Source: Piliocolobus tephrosceles
Lineage: Eukaryota; Chordata; Mammalia; Primates; Cercopithecidae
Reading direction: 5' to 3'
NCBI RefSeq assembly: GCF_002776525.5
Contig: NC_045444.1
Location: 32,160,198 to 32,224,197, forward strand
Length of the DNA stretch: 64,000 nt
Within the stretch, counting starts at the first letter, position 1, and each line of letters starts with the position of its first letter. Of this stretch, positions 1-12,227 are shown piece after piece. The notes beneath the pieces were generated by a model, which worked only from the letters and a program-made list of their open reading frames with translations, searched no databases and was not told the origin of the DNA. A program made the translations under genes and the position numbers.

Positions 1-2645
1 AAACAAACAGGGGAAACCCAACAATCCCTGGATTTTTTTCTTGGTGACACTTTCTGGACCATGACACAGAGGGTGGAAGAACAAGCACAGCCCATCAATA
101 TCAATGACATGAGAAAACTGAGACCAGAGTCTGGTGCTACTAAAGGAAATGGGTTTTGTGGAGCAGCATGCTGCAGAGCAGGGAGGTTGGCAGAGAAGTA
201 GCTCCAGAAATTTACACAGTGCTGTCCTTACGACTTTGGCTACATACTAAACCGTACATACTTAGGGTAAAATTCCACAAGGCCAGGTACAGAAGAATAA
301 TTGGTGAAACAAGTATGACTGGAGAATGGAGAACTGGTAGGGTGGCGTGAGCTGAATAACTAGTGGAGTTCAGACAGCCTTGGAAACATTTAGTTTCAAC
401 AGCCAAAGGGCAAGATTTTCTTACATGCTTTGGACATTCAGTAGAGATCTCAGAAATGCCATATGTTAAAAGTTGGGGTAATAACGCCCAAGGAGAAAGG
501 CTACTCTATATAAACTCTAATAAGGTAAAAAGAACTCTTACAGGAAACAAGGTGATTTGCAAGTAAATTAACTACATGCTGTGATAAAATTAAATTCTCT
601 ATTAATGAATAGAGAACAGTCTAGACACATAATAATATAGGCTCTATAATGTCTAATATGAATTCAAAAGCTACTAGATACTAAATAAACCAATAGAAAA
701 ATAGGACAAATAACCAGAAGAAAAAACAACAATCAATAAAAATCAAGTTGGAAATGTCAAAGATGATGGAATTAGAATATAAAGCAATTTAAATAGCTGT
801 CATGAATATATTCAATGACTTAAATATTAATATAATAAAGAAAAATAGCAAATATTAATAGTATATCAGTAAGTTTATCAACAAACTATAAAAACAACAA
901 AATAGATATTCCAAAACTTAATATCACAATATCTATAATGAAAATGTCAGTGGATCATTAATACCAATTTTGGTAAATTACTCACTAATAAAAAGTGAGT
1001 GTATTTGAAAACAAGGAAAAAAGGAACTATCCAAATTTAACAAGAGAAAACAAAAAGACTGAGAAAAATTGGAAACATAAAACAACTAGAAATCCATATA
1101 ACTGAAGTACCAAAATGAGGGAGAAAATTACAGAAGAAAAAAAAAAGTTCAAAAAAATCAAAGTTGAAAATATTCTAAATTTGATTTAAAAAATTATAAA
1201 CCCAGACCCAGAAATTATAAACTACAGACCCAGAAATCTTCATAAATGCAACAGGGATAATCAGAAAATGTCATAATTGAAAGTTTGAACAATGAAAAAT
1301 AAAAACCGCTTAAAAGCAGACAAAATAAAAGATATGTCACATACAAGAGAACAATTAAAAAACAGATTTCTCATCAGAACCAATGCAAAATAGACAGTAA
1401 TGGAATGGCCATTTTAAAGTGCTAAAAGAAAAAAAAAAAACCTCTAAATTTCTAAATTTAACAAAAAGAAAAATTCTTCCAAGAAGACTTATCTAGACCA
1501 ACAAAAGGCAAGATAATGTGTCACCAGCAGGTTAAAACAACAAAAAATGAGAAAAGTAGTCATTCAGATAGAAGAAAACTAATACCAATAGAAGCTTGAA
1601 ATGCCAAAAGAAAGGAAAAGCACTGGAAAGCTCAAATATTAACTAAGTTGAAAGATAAATATTTTTTTCCTCGAGCTTCTAGTTTTCAAAGCTAATTGAC
1701 AGTTGACAGCGAACATAACACTGCTTTGTGAGGTTAATAACATATCTAGAAGTAGAATGTATCATGGTAGAACAAAAAATGAGAGGTGAGAAATGGAAGA
1801 ATATGGTTGTAAGAGTTTTTACTTGAAAAAGGCTTCACACAAGAGTACATAGAATTGGCCAATAAGCACATGAACGAGTGCTGAATATCATTAGTCATCA
1901 GAGATGTGCAAATTAAAACCACATTCACACTAGCATGGCTCAAATTTGACAGTGACAACAGCAAATGCTGGTGAGGATGAGGGTCACTCACAACACTCAT
2001 GCATCACTTGTGAGAGCGTAAAATGATGCACTGTCTTTGGAAATTTTTTTCTGGCAATTTCTTATAAAGTAAATTGTGTACCTACTCTATAACTTAGCAA
2101 TCCGACTTCTGAGTCAATTTAAGGTAAAGAAAAACATATGTCCACAAAAATTGTAAGAAAGAGTTGCAGAATAACAGCTTTATTAGAATAAAAGCCCCAA
2201 ACAAACATGTGTCCATCAACAGAAGAAATAAACAACTTGTGATATATACTGAGCAAAAAAAAGAAATGAATTAGTGAAACATGTAACACCATACAGATAA
2301 AACTCAAAAACATTATATTGAGTTAAAGAAGCCAGGCAAAAGAGTATTTACAGTATGGTTTCATTTATGTGATGACCTAGAAATAGACAGTTTATTATGT
2401 GATATCTAGGTGATCTAGAAAGTTGTAAAAAAAAAAAAAAAAAAAAAAATCTAGAACAGGCCAAAATTCAACAGCAGATTAAATTGTAAAACTGGTGCCT
2501 CTTTGAGGAACTTGGATTCACTGAAAGAACAAAGGGCATTTTTTGGATGATAAAGATATTCTGTATTTTGATAAGAATGTTAATTAAATGGTATATGCAA
2601 TGGCCAAAACTTATCAAACTGCATATTTAAAATCTATTCATTTCA
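1..2645 (+). mobile_element. HAL1 (half-L1) retrotransposon, old and inactive
   Basis: HAL1 elements carry an L1 ORF1-like gene followed directly by an L1-like 3' end and no reverse transcriptase gene. That order is seen here. About 1-640 resembles the HAL1 5' region. About 700-1620 is a heavily mutated ORF1-like coding stretch; around 1340-1430 it still matches the L1 ORF1 pattern (ACATACAAGAGAACA, then TTCTCATCAGAAC, then AAAGTGCTAAAAGAAA). About 1800-2640 resembles an L1M 3' end ('atgtgtccatcaacagaaga', then a target-like 'gttaaagaagccaggcaaaa'). No open frame of useful length survives, so it cannot encode protein. The element may extend left of the window. An ordinary L1M with an internal deletion is the main alternative. 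Confidence 0.7.
2427..2449. repeat. Poly(A) run of 23 inside the HAL1 3' region
   Basis: An uninterrupted run of 23 A. It lies inside the L1-like 3' sequence, with about 190 bp of element following it, so it is an internal expansion and not the element's terminal tail. Confidence 0.9.
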
Positions 2646-3885
2646 GCATACCTATATTAAATATCAACATAAGAAAAAAAGCAAGCAACAAAGTGGATGA
2701 CTGTTGTACAGTCCCCATCCCTCTGCATATCAATTACTGTGGCTGAGGGACTGGATATTTTGCCTGACATTGCCTGAATCCCATGCCCATCAGTGAAATC
2801 CTCCAAGAGAACAGAATGAGAGTGGAAAAAGGGACTGTGCATGAGATAAAATCATAGCATTGTTAGAAGTGGGAAAGGCACTAAATGCAGAGAAAGATAT
2901 AACAACATATCTAAACTATAAAAGCTCAGAATTGTTCTCCACAAAGTCAGCTTCAAATCACAGCAAAGTGGCTGAAACATGTTTAATTTCTCCCATTGAT
3001 CTGTCTCCAAGGAATTTAATCTACTTATTGTTTCTGTATTTTTTATGTGGGCCAATGAGGTGCATAATTTACTAGCAACCACAGGAAGAAATAATTTAGA
3101 AATGGCTCCTATACATAATCATTTCAATACATAAGAACTTAGCAATATCATCTATCCTCCTATTTTTAATGACTATGACAATACTTAAGTCCTCTCTCTT
3201 TCTTTCTTACAGTAAAGCAAGTCAGAATGTTAATGGCTGTCCCTACTAATGTTTTACATATTATTATGAGTAGCGTGTCAATTCTATCAACTCTATTCTT
3301 AAGGCATTTTCATAAAGGTAAAACATTTTTTAGGGCATCACTTTTAATTCATAAAAATTAAATTATGTATGTGTCTATTCCACGACCAATTTAACTCACG
3401 CATCGCTTTAAATAGCTCTTCATCTGTCATCTTTGTTTACCTTAGAGAAGCATTTGTTTCTAGAAAGTTGGGAAATCTTTTTAACTTTCTGCCTTTAATC
3501 CAGGGAAGTGTCAAGTTTATAAAAGCTTCAATTAAAAATGCTTCTGAATATTGGTTATAAAAAGTGGTAGTTTACTTCTGCTATATGTTACTATGACAGG
3601 AATAATGTTAAGCCTCTGTCAACTGTGCAATATTGGATAAGTCAGTCAGTTCTTATCTCCTTAGTTTTGTAAAATACATAGTTTGAAGTAAAATGTTTTT
3701 GTTGCTCCAAAATTGCTGTAAGCTTTGCTCATAACAAAATTTTGCCTTAAGTATACCCAAAGGATAGAGCAATACAGAATTAGAAGTCACATTATTTTAT
3801 GACCAGTCAGATCATACCCTATTTATCTTAATAGCTTTCATACCAGAAAACAGTGTATTTTATGATGTTGCTTTTTAAATTATGT
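2646..3885. other. No gene seen: AT-rich unassigned DNA
   Basis: No exon, RNA gene or confidently named repeat is visible. Short open frames on both strands (for example around 2850-3080) overlap each other, lack recognisable domains and look like chance. Confidence 0.6.
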
Positions 3886-4000
3886 CTTCCTTGCTAAACT
3901 ACAAACTCTATGAAAGTAGGAATTGCATTTGTCTTACTACTCATCATTACATATTCATGACCCCTAGTACATTGTCTAGAATAATATTTATTGCTATTAC
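3886..4000 (+). mobile_element. L2 LINE 3'-end fragment
   Basis: The segment reads like the conserved L2 3' end: 'actctatgaaagtaggaatt', then 'cctagtacattgtctagaat', then an AATATTTATT-type end. L2 is an ancient mammalian LINE with no active copies in primates. Confidence 0.55.
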
Positions 4001-4164
4001 TAGCATTTAAATTGTGTCTTAATTTCTCAAAACCATATATGTTAGGCATTGGGATAATAGTTTTAAATTTTTCATATATCACACTATTCACATTTTGTTT
4101 GGTGTGCTCCTTATTCTACTTAAAATAAAATAATGCAACTTTTGTTGCCCTTCAACACACTGAC

Positions 4165-4375
4165 CCTTATGGACTTTCAAAGAGTTTCTCATTTAGTCCT
4201 CAGTATAAACTTATGAGTTAGATAGTGCATTGCCTTTCACCAAAGAAATTAAGACACAGACAGGTGAAGTCATTTGTCCACAATAATCTAGTAACCGGTA
4301 AAGTCAGAATTTGAACCGTGAGGGTAGAGACTTCACTCTTAGCTTCTACCCAGTACTTCCTCCCTAATAATTATG
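4165..4375 (-). mobile_element. MIR SINE, reverse orientation
   Basis: Hallmarks of a reverse-complemented MIR are in order: 'tcatttagtcctcagtataa', a degenerate 'aaagaaattaagacacagac' core, 'gtgaagtcatttgtccacaa', 'gtcagaatttgaaccgtgag', then 'tagcttctacccagtac'. MIR is a tRNA-derived SINE fossilised before the primate radiation. Confidence 0.75.
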
Positions 4376-4886
4376 TATTGAATAAATACATTTCTGTCAC
4401 TTTTTATCATCCTCTGCTGCATATCATTCTTATCTGTATTTAGTAAACTTCATTTTTGTTTCATTTCCCTCTCAACTCTTCATTTGTACCTAGTTTCCAC
4501 TTTTGGGCAGAAGAAAATACATGAAAAGGAACAATGCTCCTTAATTCTCTAAAATAGGTTCCTTGATTAAGAGCTGGAGTCCAATTTACAGTTTTTTCTG
4601 GGTCAATATTATATTCCCCTACTCGTAGAAGAAATAGTTTATCCAATGAACAATGACAAGCTTAGCAGGGCTGAACTTCAAGATATTCACGTCTTGTGCT
4701 TTTTCATTTCAGCACAGAAAAACAGAGGGTCAGGAATCTTGTAACAGTTCATCCTTAAAAACTTTCCCATCCTCATTTTGTACACTGAAGCAATTTGGAT
4801 AACCATATATATTCCCAGATGTTTCTCCACATCAATTTTCCATAGAAAAATATGCAAAGTCACCCAAAGTATCTACAGAGAAGCAT

Positions 4887-4926
<40 letters not shown>

Positions 4927-5492
4927 TCCCTCTCCAAGGAAGGAGAGGACATATCAAGGAAACAGCAATTCCTTGCTTTACAAACATGTTTAAAAAGTGA
5001 ATTATAACAATGATAGACGTTTTCTACAGAAATCACATTAGTGATCTCACGAGACAGCTGGATTTTTCTTCGCACTCTATATCTCATTCTATATAATGTA
5101 GAGAAGAAAAGAGAGTGGTATATAAAGATCCAGGGGAGTAGATACACAACTAACTTTTTCCATAAAATACACTACTTTGTGGTGAATGTCTTGTTACAAA
5201 TATTAGAGGTACCAGATTAGATTGCAGCTGGCGCAAGAGGATTTTTACCGTGGACTTAAACCACAGCCAGAAAACAAAAGTTTCTACCCATTGCACTCCT
5301 CTGATCTTCATAAACCAAGGACAGAAGTAGGAAAACTTATATTTGGAAGGATTATTTTAAAAACACCAAACACTTGTCATGAGTAGAACAAGAAGTTCCT
5401 AAAGGGAAAATATTTATTTTCACAGAAGCATCAGGTGGAATCTATTTAAGCAGAAACTTATAGCCTAGAATAATCTTTTAAAGAGTGAAGTA
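4376..5492. other. No gene seen: unassigned DNA with one CA repeat
   Basis: Mostly unique sequence without a recognisable exon or element. A 95-codon minus-strand open frame at 4860-5147 reads straight through the CA repeat as Cys-Val repeats, which marks it as spurious. Confidence 0.6.
4889..4923. repeat. (AC)n microsatellite
   Basis: About 17 uninterrupted AC units. A tract this long and pure is likely to vary in length between individuals (inference). Confidence 0.97.
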
Positions 5493-5630
5493 TTCATTCA
5501 CACATTAATTAATGTATTCATTTATTCAACATTTATGTATCTGTACCAGGTTATATGGGTAAAATACAAATGGATGACATGCTGCCTCTCCTCAAATAAC
5601 TCACTTTCTGGTGGAAATGTTTCTGGATCA
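5493..5630 (-). mobile_element. L2 LINE 3'-end fragment, reverse orientation
   Basis: Begins with the L2 reverse-complement signature 'attcatttattcaacattta', continues with a degraded 'tgtaccaggttatatgggta', and ends near 'ctcaaataactcactttctg', matching the 'cctgccctcatggagcttac' part of L2. Confidence 0.55.
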
Positions 5631-5748
5631 TGATTTTGAACATAACGTAGCTGTAACTGTCCCACTTTCACAAATTCATTTATTTACATTTTGGTCTGAA
5701 GCCCTAGGATAGTTATTGTGCAGGAGTGCAAAACGCTATTTTACCCCC

Positions 5749-6111
5749 TGGTATTAGTCCTTTCTCTCACTACTATAAAGAAATACCCAGGACTGCGTAA
5801 TCTGTAAAGGAAAGACGTTTCGTTGACTCACAGTTCCACGTGGCTGGGGAAGCCTCAGCCTCATGGTGGAAGGTGAAGCATGCACCTTCTTCATAGGGTG
5901 GCAAGAGAGAGAAGAGCAAGAAGAGGACATGCCAGATGCTTTTAAAACCATCAGATCTCATGAGGACTCACTCACTGTCATGAGTACAGCATGCGGGAAA
6001 ACTGCCGCCATGATCCAATCACCTCCCACCAGGATACTTCCTCAACATGTGGGGACTATGGGAATTACAATTCAAGATGAGATTTAGGTAGAAACACAGC
6101 CAAACCATATA
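5749..6111 (-). mobile_element. MaLR LTR (MST/THE1 type), 3' LTR of the element
   Basis: On the minus strand this LTR runs from a TGATATGG-like start (plus-strand 'ccaaaccatat') to a 'GACTAATAC'-type end (plus-strand 'gtattagtcc'). It contains the LTR blocks for 'cccaggactgcgtaatctgt', 'ttgactcacagttccacgtg', 'accatcagatctcatgagga' and 'caatcacctcccaccaggat'. These blocks are diagnostic of the MST/THE1 branch of ERVL-MaLR. It matches the second LTR at 7640-7996 block for block, so the pair bounds one element. I found no convincing 5-bp target duplication. Confidence 0.88.
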
Positions 6112-7639
6112 TATTATGCCTCAGTCCCTTCCAAATCTCACATCCTCACATTTCAAAACACAATCATGCCTTCCCAACAACCCCCCAAAGTCTTAACTGA
6201 TTCCACCATTAACCAAAATCTTCACATCCAAAGTCTCATCTGAGATAAACAAGTCCCTTCCACCTAGGAGTCTGAAAAATCAAAAGCAAGTTAGTTCGTT
6301 CCAAGCTACAATGGGGGTGCAGGCATTGGATAAATGATCTCACCTCACATGGGAGAAATTAGCCAAAACAAAGGGGCTACAGGCCTCATGTGAATTCGAA
6401 ATCCAGCCGGGCAGCCATTAAATCTTAAAGCTCCAAAATAATGTTCATTGACTCCACGTCTCACATCCAGGGCACACTGATGCAAAGAGTGGCCTTCCAC
6501 AGCCTTGGGCAGCTCTGCTTTTGTGGCTTTGCAGGGTACAGCTCCCTGGCCCAGATGCTTTAATGGCTGGCATTGGGTGTTTGTGGCTTTTCCAGGTGCA
6601 CAGTGCAGGTTGTTGGTGGATCTATCATTCCAAGGTCTGGAAGATGATGGCCCTCTTCTGGCAGGTCCACCAAACAGTGCCCCAGTGGGGACTCTGTGTA
6701 GGGGGTTCAACCCCACTTTTCTCCTTTGCACTGTCCTAGTAGAGGTTATCCATGAGGTCTTCACCCCTGCAGCTGACTTCTTCCTAGACATCCAGATGTT
6801 TCCATACATCCTCTGAAATCTAGGCAGAGGTTCCCAAACATCAATTATTGACTTCTGTGCACCCACAGGCCCAACACCTCATGGAAACCACCAAGGCTTG
6901 GGGCTTGCACCCTCTGAAGCAATGGCACAAGTCGTACCTTGGCCCCTTTTTGCCACAGCTGGAGCTGGAGCACCTGGGACACAGTGCACTGAGTCCTGAG
7001 GGTGCATAGAGCAGGAGGCCCTGGGCCTGGCCTATGGAACAATTTTTCCCTCTTAGACCTCCAGGTCTGTGATAGGAGGGGCTGCTGCCAAGATCTCTGA
7101 CATATCCTGAAGACTTTTCCCTATTGTCTTGGCAAATAACATTTGGTTCCTGATTGTTTGTGCAAATATCTACAGTCAGCTTGAATTTCTCCCCAAAAAA
7201 TGGGTTTTTCTTTTCTATCACATTGTCAGGCTTCAAATTTTCCAAACTTTCAGGTTCTGCTTCCCTTTTAAATGTAAGTTCCAATTTCAGGTCCTCTCTC
7301 TCAAGTTCAAAGTTCCACAGATTTCTAGGGCAGGGGCAAAATGCTGCCAGTCTCTTTGCTAGAGCACATCAAAAGTTACCTTTACTCCAGTGCCCAATAA
7401 GTTCCTCATTTCCATCTGAGACCACCTCAGCCTACACGTCATTGTTCACATTATTGTCAGCATTTTGGTCAAAATCATTCCACAAGTCTCTATGAAATTC
7501 CAAACTTTCCCACATCTTCTTGTATTCTTCTGAGCTCTTCAAACTGTCCCAAACTCTGCCTGTTACCCAGTTCCAAAGTCAATTCCACATTTTCAGGTAT
7601 CTATATAGCAGTACCCCACTCTCTGTGGTACCATTTAAC
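6112..7639 (-). pseudogene. MaLR internal region with a gag-like open frame of 173 codons
   Basis: This is the spacer between two related LTRs, at the length expected for THE1/MST internal sequence. MaLR internals encode only a gag-like product of unknown role and rely on other retroelements for reverse transcriptase. On the minus strand the frame at 6345-6866 is open for 173 codons, and a second frame at 6841-7284 (147 codons) overlaps it, which suggests one original gene split by a frame change near 6850. No protease, RT or integrase motif is present, as expected for the family. No retroviral zinc knuckle is obvious. There is no sign the frame is translated; its openness is probably residual. 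Confidence 0.8.
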
Positions 7640-7996
7640 TATATTAGTTGGTTCTCATCCTGATATAAAGAAATACCCAAGACTGGGTAATTTGTAAAGG
7701 AAAGAGGTTTAATTGACTCACAGTTCCATTTGCTGGGAAGCCTCTGGAGACTTACAACATGGCAGAAGGAGAAGCAGGCACCTTCTTCACATGGCAGCAG
7801 GGAAGAGAAGAGCAAGCAGGGGAAATGCCAGACATTTATAAAACCATCAGATCTCACTCACTATCACGAGAACAGCATTAGGGAAACTGCCCCTATGCCC
7901 AATCACCTCCCACCAGGATCCTCCCTCAACATGTGAGGATGGTGGAGATTACAATTCAAGATAAGATTTGGGTGGGAAAACCGCCAAACCATATCA
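7640..7996 (-). mobile_element. MaLR LTR (MST/THE1 type), 5' LTR of the element
   Basis: The partner of the LTR at 5749-6111. It carries the same blocks: 'cccaagactgggtaatttgt', 'ttgactcacagttccatttg', 'ccatcagatctcactcacta', 'caatcacctcccaccaggat', ending in 'ccaaaccatatca' at 7996, the reverse complement of a TGATATGGTTTGG start. In the element's own orientation this is the upstream, promoter-bearing LTR. The two LTRs differ at many positions and by small indels, so insertion is old. Confidence 0.88.
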
Positions 7997-9595
7997 TTCC
8001 TTATATATTATAATTATACATTATAATATTGTAAATTTTGGAAAAATTATAATATGTTGACTTGTCCTGTAGTTATTGGTATAAGTAACATCTAGCAGTG
8101 TAGGCTCTAGGATGTAGAGAAGCCCTTGATCCAACTGGGATGATCAAAGAAGACTTTCTAAAACATTGAGAAGAAACTTGAATGGCTCAGAATTTGAAAA
8201 TATGTAAGGAAGGACGTGAGGACAGCCCATGTTAGAACTCACTTCACCCACAGAGTGACACCACAGAATCAAGAAAATTTAAAGAACAACAATTTGCCTA
8301 GATTATCTCAGGAACATATTCTTTGTGTATCTTTCATTAGAAATGTATTTCCTGAGCCCAGGAACAATTTTTGCTTTATTCTGTACTGAATTTCTAATAG
8401 CAGCATATTGCCTGGCATGGAATAGATGCTCAATAACACTTTGATGAATTACAATGAAAGTGATAATGAATTGGGGCAAGCATAATTTAATAATCTTCAA
8501 ATTATAGGAAAGGGGGAAATTACAGTGAACTATAAAAGCAAGATGTAGAAGTTTGGACTTCATGTAATAATAGAGATATATCTCCATCTAACAGGAAAAT
8601 GTCATGATACATTCCAAGTGGTCTTATTGGAAAATTAACCTGAAGAGATATGTAAATTATAAAAGCGAAGCAACTTCAGAAATGTAGAAAAGAACAGTGC
8701 AAATTGTATCTATTCAGATGTCATTCTTATGTAATATTCTAGACCTTAAAGTCTAGAATTAGTTAATAATTATAACCACACATTGGTTTTTGTAATATCA
8801 TATTTACCTTCAGTTTTGAAATATCATATTTGCCCAAGAAGTTAGTGAATATTTGAAATACTGTGAATTGGTGCATATGTCTCCTTTCTATACAGAGGGA
8901 TTATATTTAAACATTTTAAAGGAGTGTGTTACCCCCAAAGATTAAGAAATATCTCTGTAGGTTAAGCAACACTTTAACACAAAAGAAGAGAATATCTCAC
9001 TACACAGATTGCCAGCCAATATATTATCTCTACTATAAAATTTGCTTTTCCCTATCATAGGCAGAATTAAGCATATACATTTGAATAGCTGTTTGTTCAA
9101 AACTTTTTTACAAAAGTCATTATATTGTATTTTTAGTTCATTGCTTATAGATGTTATCTGCTAACCCCTCTCATTAAACTAGACTCTTGAAAAATAGAAA
9201 GTTTGAGTTACTTATTATTTAAGCCCAGTATCTAGCACAAAGCTGGCCCAAAAATCTGTCTTTTTATTTAAGGTATTTCATTTAAGCAGCCAGTTCTTTT
9301 TATAAACATTTTTATGAGCTACTAAGGCTCATCATACCTTGCCTCCATATGGTCACCAGAATTCAGAATTTGTAGGGCATTTCCACTTAGAGCAAACTAA
9401 GCTTATCAAGACTGTGGCCCATAAAAAGTAATGTTATCTGTCACATATCATAAGAAAGAAAGCCCTTTCATCAAATCTCTTATGTGGTGAATTCTCAATA
9501 CCTATCTAGGGTGTAAATGCTTCAAGGGAAGCCCTCACTTTTTTTCTTCTTTCCCCCGCCCTCTTTTATACCACCTTCTTGGGACACTATCCTAG
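7997..9595. other. No gene seen: unassigned DNA with L2-like scraps
   Basis: Three short stretches resemble L2: about 8120-8240 (minus), 8330-8460 (plus, ending 'gatgctcaataacactttga') and 8540-8700 (minus, 'ggaaaatgtcatgatacatt'). The rest, including 8720-9595, is AT-rich with no exon or named repeat that I can support. Confidence 0.45.
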
Positions 9596-9599
9596 TATT

Positions 9600-9990
9600 T
9601 CTGGAGTAATAACTTAATCTTCTTTGCTGGATGCTTCTCTGGTTTTATCCTGAATTTCTCTGCTTTTATCCTAAGCATCTTTACATTCTAAATAATATTT
9701 CCTATTTCCTTGGCTTCAGTTATTATCTGTAAACTGACAACTCTCAAATGTATGTTTCTATTGCTAACCCTAACCTCTCTTTGTAATTCCGGGTTTTCAT
9801 AGCTGGCTGATTTATCATTTCCTCGCAGACCTGCTTCTCCTTCAGTGTCTCCAAGCTCAATATTTTCCTCACAACATGGCATCTTACTGAAGCCAGACAT
9901 AAGAGTCATCTTTGAATTCTCCATCACCTACACCTCCCACATCCAATATGTCAAAATTGAATGTTGGTTTTCCTCACAATGAGTTTGGAA
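9600..9990 (+). mobile_element. L2 LINE, C-terminal coding and 3' part
   Basis: The segment follows the order of an L2 3' coding region: 'gacaactctcaaatgtatgt', 'ctaacctctctttg', 'ctgcttctccttcagtgtct', 'agagtcatctttgaattctc', 'cacctcccacatccaatatg'. It is decayed and has no open frame. Confidence 0.5.
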
Positions 9991-10274
9991 AAAGTCCTTA
10001 CTGCCTCTCTCTGCCCACTAACATGACCTAAATCTTTTCCTTTAGGCCTTCTGGTTTCAGTGACTGTTATAACGTATTCCATCTAAAAAAATTGAAATTA
10101 TGCCTTATACTTTTCTTTCTCTTTTTCACAACTTCAATTCTTGTCAAGTCCTATTAAGTCTAGCTTTAGAATATATTCTTAATCTGTTTAGTTTTGCTAA
10201 TAACACCCATAGCAGGAAAAATAATCATTTCTTCTCCTATAGTTTGTTCTTCCTCTGATCCATTCTATGCACAT

Positions 10275-11100
10275 AAGTCAAAATTACCTAAAAGAATGGA
10301 AACAGCTGGCTACAAAGAGTAAAGGGGAAAAACATTTCAAGCAAGAGAAACAGCATTTGCTAAGGTGCTAAACTGGCAAAGACCTCAATGAGGTTTCAGA
10401 GCAGAAGACAAGTTGTTGGCATGCAGTGAGGGGTGGTGAGGGATGACTCAACATGAAATAAGCAATGAAAGATGGACTAGTTTGTGTACAATATTGTAGC
10501 ACACATAAATAAACAATAATAAAGATAAGTCTTATTTATTATCTTAAAACATAATTCTTGTTTCTATAAAAAGAATGGATTATGAATGAAGAGAGGGCAA
10601 GAAATTCAGTGCAGTTAGATAACATGTAAGATATGACAATACCAAAGAAAAATCTATGGGTGTGAAAATGAAGAAAGTATTTGAAATTAGATGTAATTGG
10701 GATGTAAAATATATAGGATTGTCCGATGGATTGACTATGAGATATGAGAGAATAAAGAATGACTACTGTATTTCTCATAGGAGCAACTGGGAAAATGTTG
10801 ATGCCATTTATGAAGGTAGAGACAGAAGAAAAGATTTCAGGAAGGGAAGGTTATAAATCACAGATTCGAGGTGGAACACATTAAAGTTGAGATGCTTTGA
10901 GACATCGAGGTGAAATGTCATACTAGTGAACGAATGAATAAGTCTTTCTTGATTTCTATAGCTTCTTAATATAATGCTATTATCAAGTGAACAGGTGAAC
11001 TAATAATGTTCTGACAAGATTTTGAGCATGTGCATAGCTGACAGGCAGATTTGGGGAGAAAGGGTAATTATCAAAGTAATATATAGCAAGTATCAACATA
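10275..11100 (-). mobile_element. L2-like LINE fragment, reverse orientation
   Basis: Block order matches the reverse complement of L2: 'gcaagagaaacagcatttgc', 'gagggcaagaaattcagtgc', then 'catttatgaaggtagagaca' and 'agttgagatgctttgagaca'. The match is diffuse. Short open frames here on both strands carry no known domain. Confidence 0.42.
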
Positions 11101-11739
11101 ACCAAAATTTGGGACTCAGATGGTCTTTCTTGGAAAATAAATCTTCTAATTGAATAGTGAAAATAAATGCCTGCTGAATATTTTTAAGATGGCAGTCTCG
11201 CAAGCAAAACAGACATAACATAGGGAGAAGGAAAAAAAGCGATCATTCTAAAAAGCAATGCTTCCACTAGATAACATGTAAGGCAAATAATGTATTCAGT
11301 GTCATTATTCCCTGCTATGGTCATAGTTCCTACGAGAACATGATAATGCTCTCAATACCAAGAAGTTTCCATCAAGTCTTCCACTAAGGCTTAGAATCCT
11401 GAGGGCTTAAATAAGAACATATGAGGTATATATCTTAAGTAGCTGAAACCAGTGCATGCAGTTTTGAAAGAGGAATGAGGTATTACACTCAAGGTGGAAA
11501 TTTGGAGATCAGAAACAGTGAAATAATGCATGTCACACCTAGGAGAGGGGAGGAAATCATAAATTCTTCTAAAATTCTCTGTTATCTAACTTTCTATACA
11601 AGAGAAGAAAGGAGATTCTAACCTGGTGAAGCTGTAGGGTGATGTCCTAAAATAATTAGTAAGTTAGTGGTTTTCTAGTCTAATAGTCTATTAGTATAAA
11701 CTGGAAACTTTAAAAAATTATGGTCACTTGGGACACACC
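11101..11739. other. No gene seen: unassigned DNA before the ERV1 LTR
   Basis: AT-rich sequence. Parts of 11330-11600 could be a further decayed continuation of the L2-like fragment to the left, but I cannot support that firmly. Confidence 0.45.
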
Positions 11740-11948
11740 TGCGACAGGTCAGGACTCACTAATGCCGGCCTCCATAACAACTGTGTCAGTACCAATTGAG
11801 TGGTTTAGTTAAATATTAAAAGCCAGTAAACTTATACAAAGGCTGGGATGTAACAAAAGCCCATCAAGAGTTTTGCCTAGGCCTTTCCTGGGCCTTAAAG
11901 CATGACAAAATAACAAAGGAATTCTTAACCGGATTCATTTAGGATTAA

Positions 11949-12037
11949 ACAAGTTTTATTGTGGGTCTGAAGAAACTCCCCAGACCTCCACAAACAAGTT
12001 TATTGGGGGTCTAAAGGAACTCCCCAAACCTCCATGA
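11949..12037 (+). repeat. Tandem duplication of about 45 bp inside the LTR
   Basis: Two adjacent copies: the first reads 'acaagttttattgtgggtct', then 'gaagaaactccccagacctc'; the second reads 'acaagtttattgggggtcta', then 'aaggaactccccaaacctcc'. They lie in the U3 part, upstream of the TATA-like box, where duplicated enhancer units are common in retroviruses. Confidence 0.8.
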
Positions 12038-12219
12038 TTTAGCAGAAGACAAGATAAGGGCAATCACTCCAGCACCTGGACCCATTTAGATTAAGTAAAT
12101 TTACTGAGGCACCAGAGGGAGGTCTTCAGGGCTCAGACCTTAGTTATAGATTAACAGAAGTTAATCACTTATGTCTTCAGATGAATGCACACTTACACAT
12201 AGACACATAGCTTAGAAGG

Positions 12220-12227
12220 TATATAAG
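12220..12227 (+). promoter_or_regulatory. TATA-like box of the ERV1 LTR
   Basis: TATATAAG lies about 80 bp upstream of the paired AATAAA signals in the same LTR, the geometry of an LTR promoter and R region. Present activity is unknown. Confidence 0.5.

Noticed and set aside
4860..5147. Minus-strand frame of 95 codons
   Set aside because: It crosses an (AC)n microsatellite as a Cys-Val repeat and has no domain.
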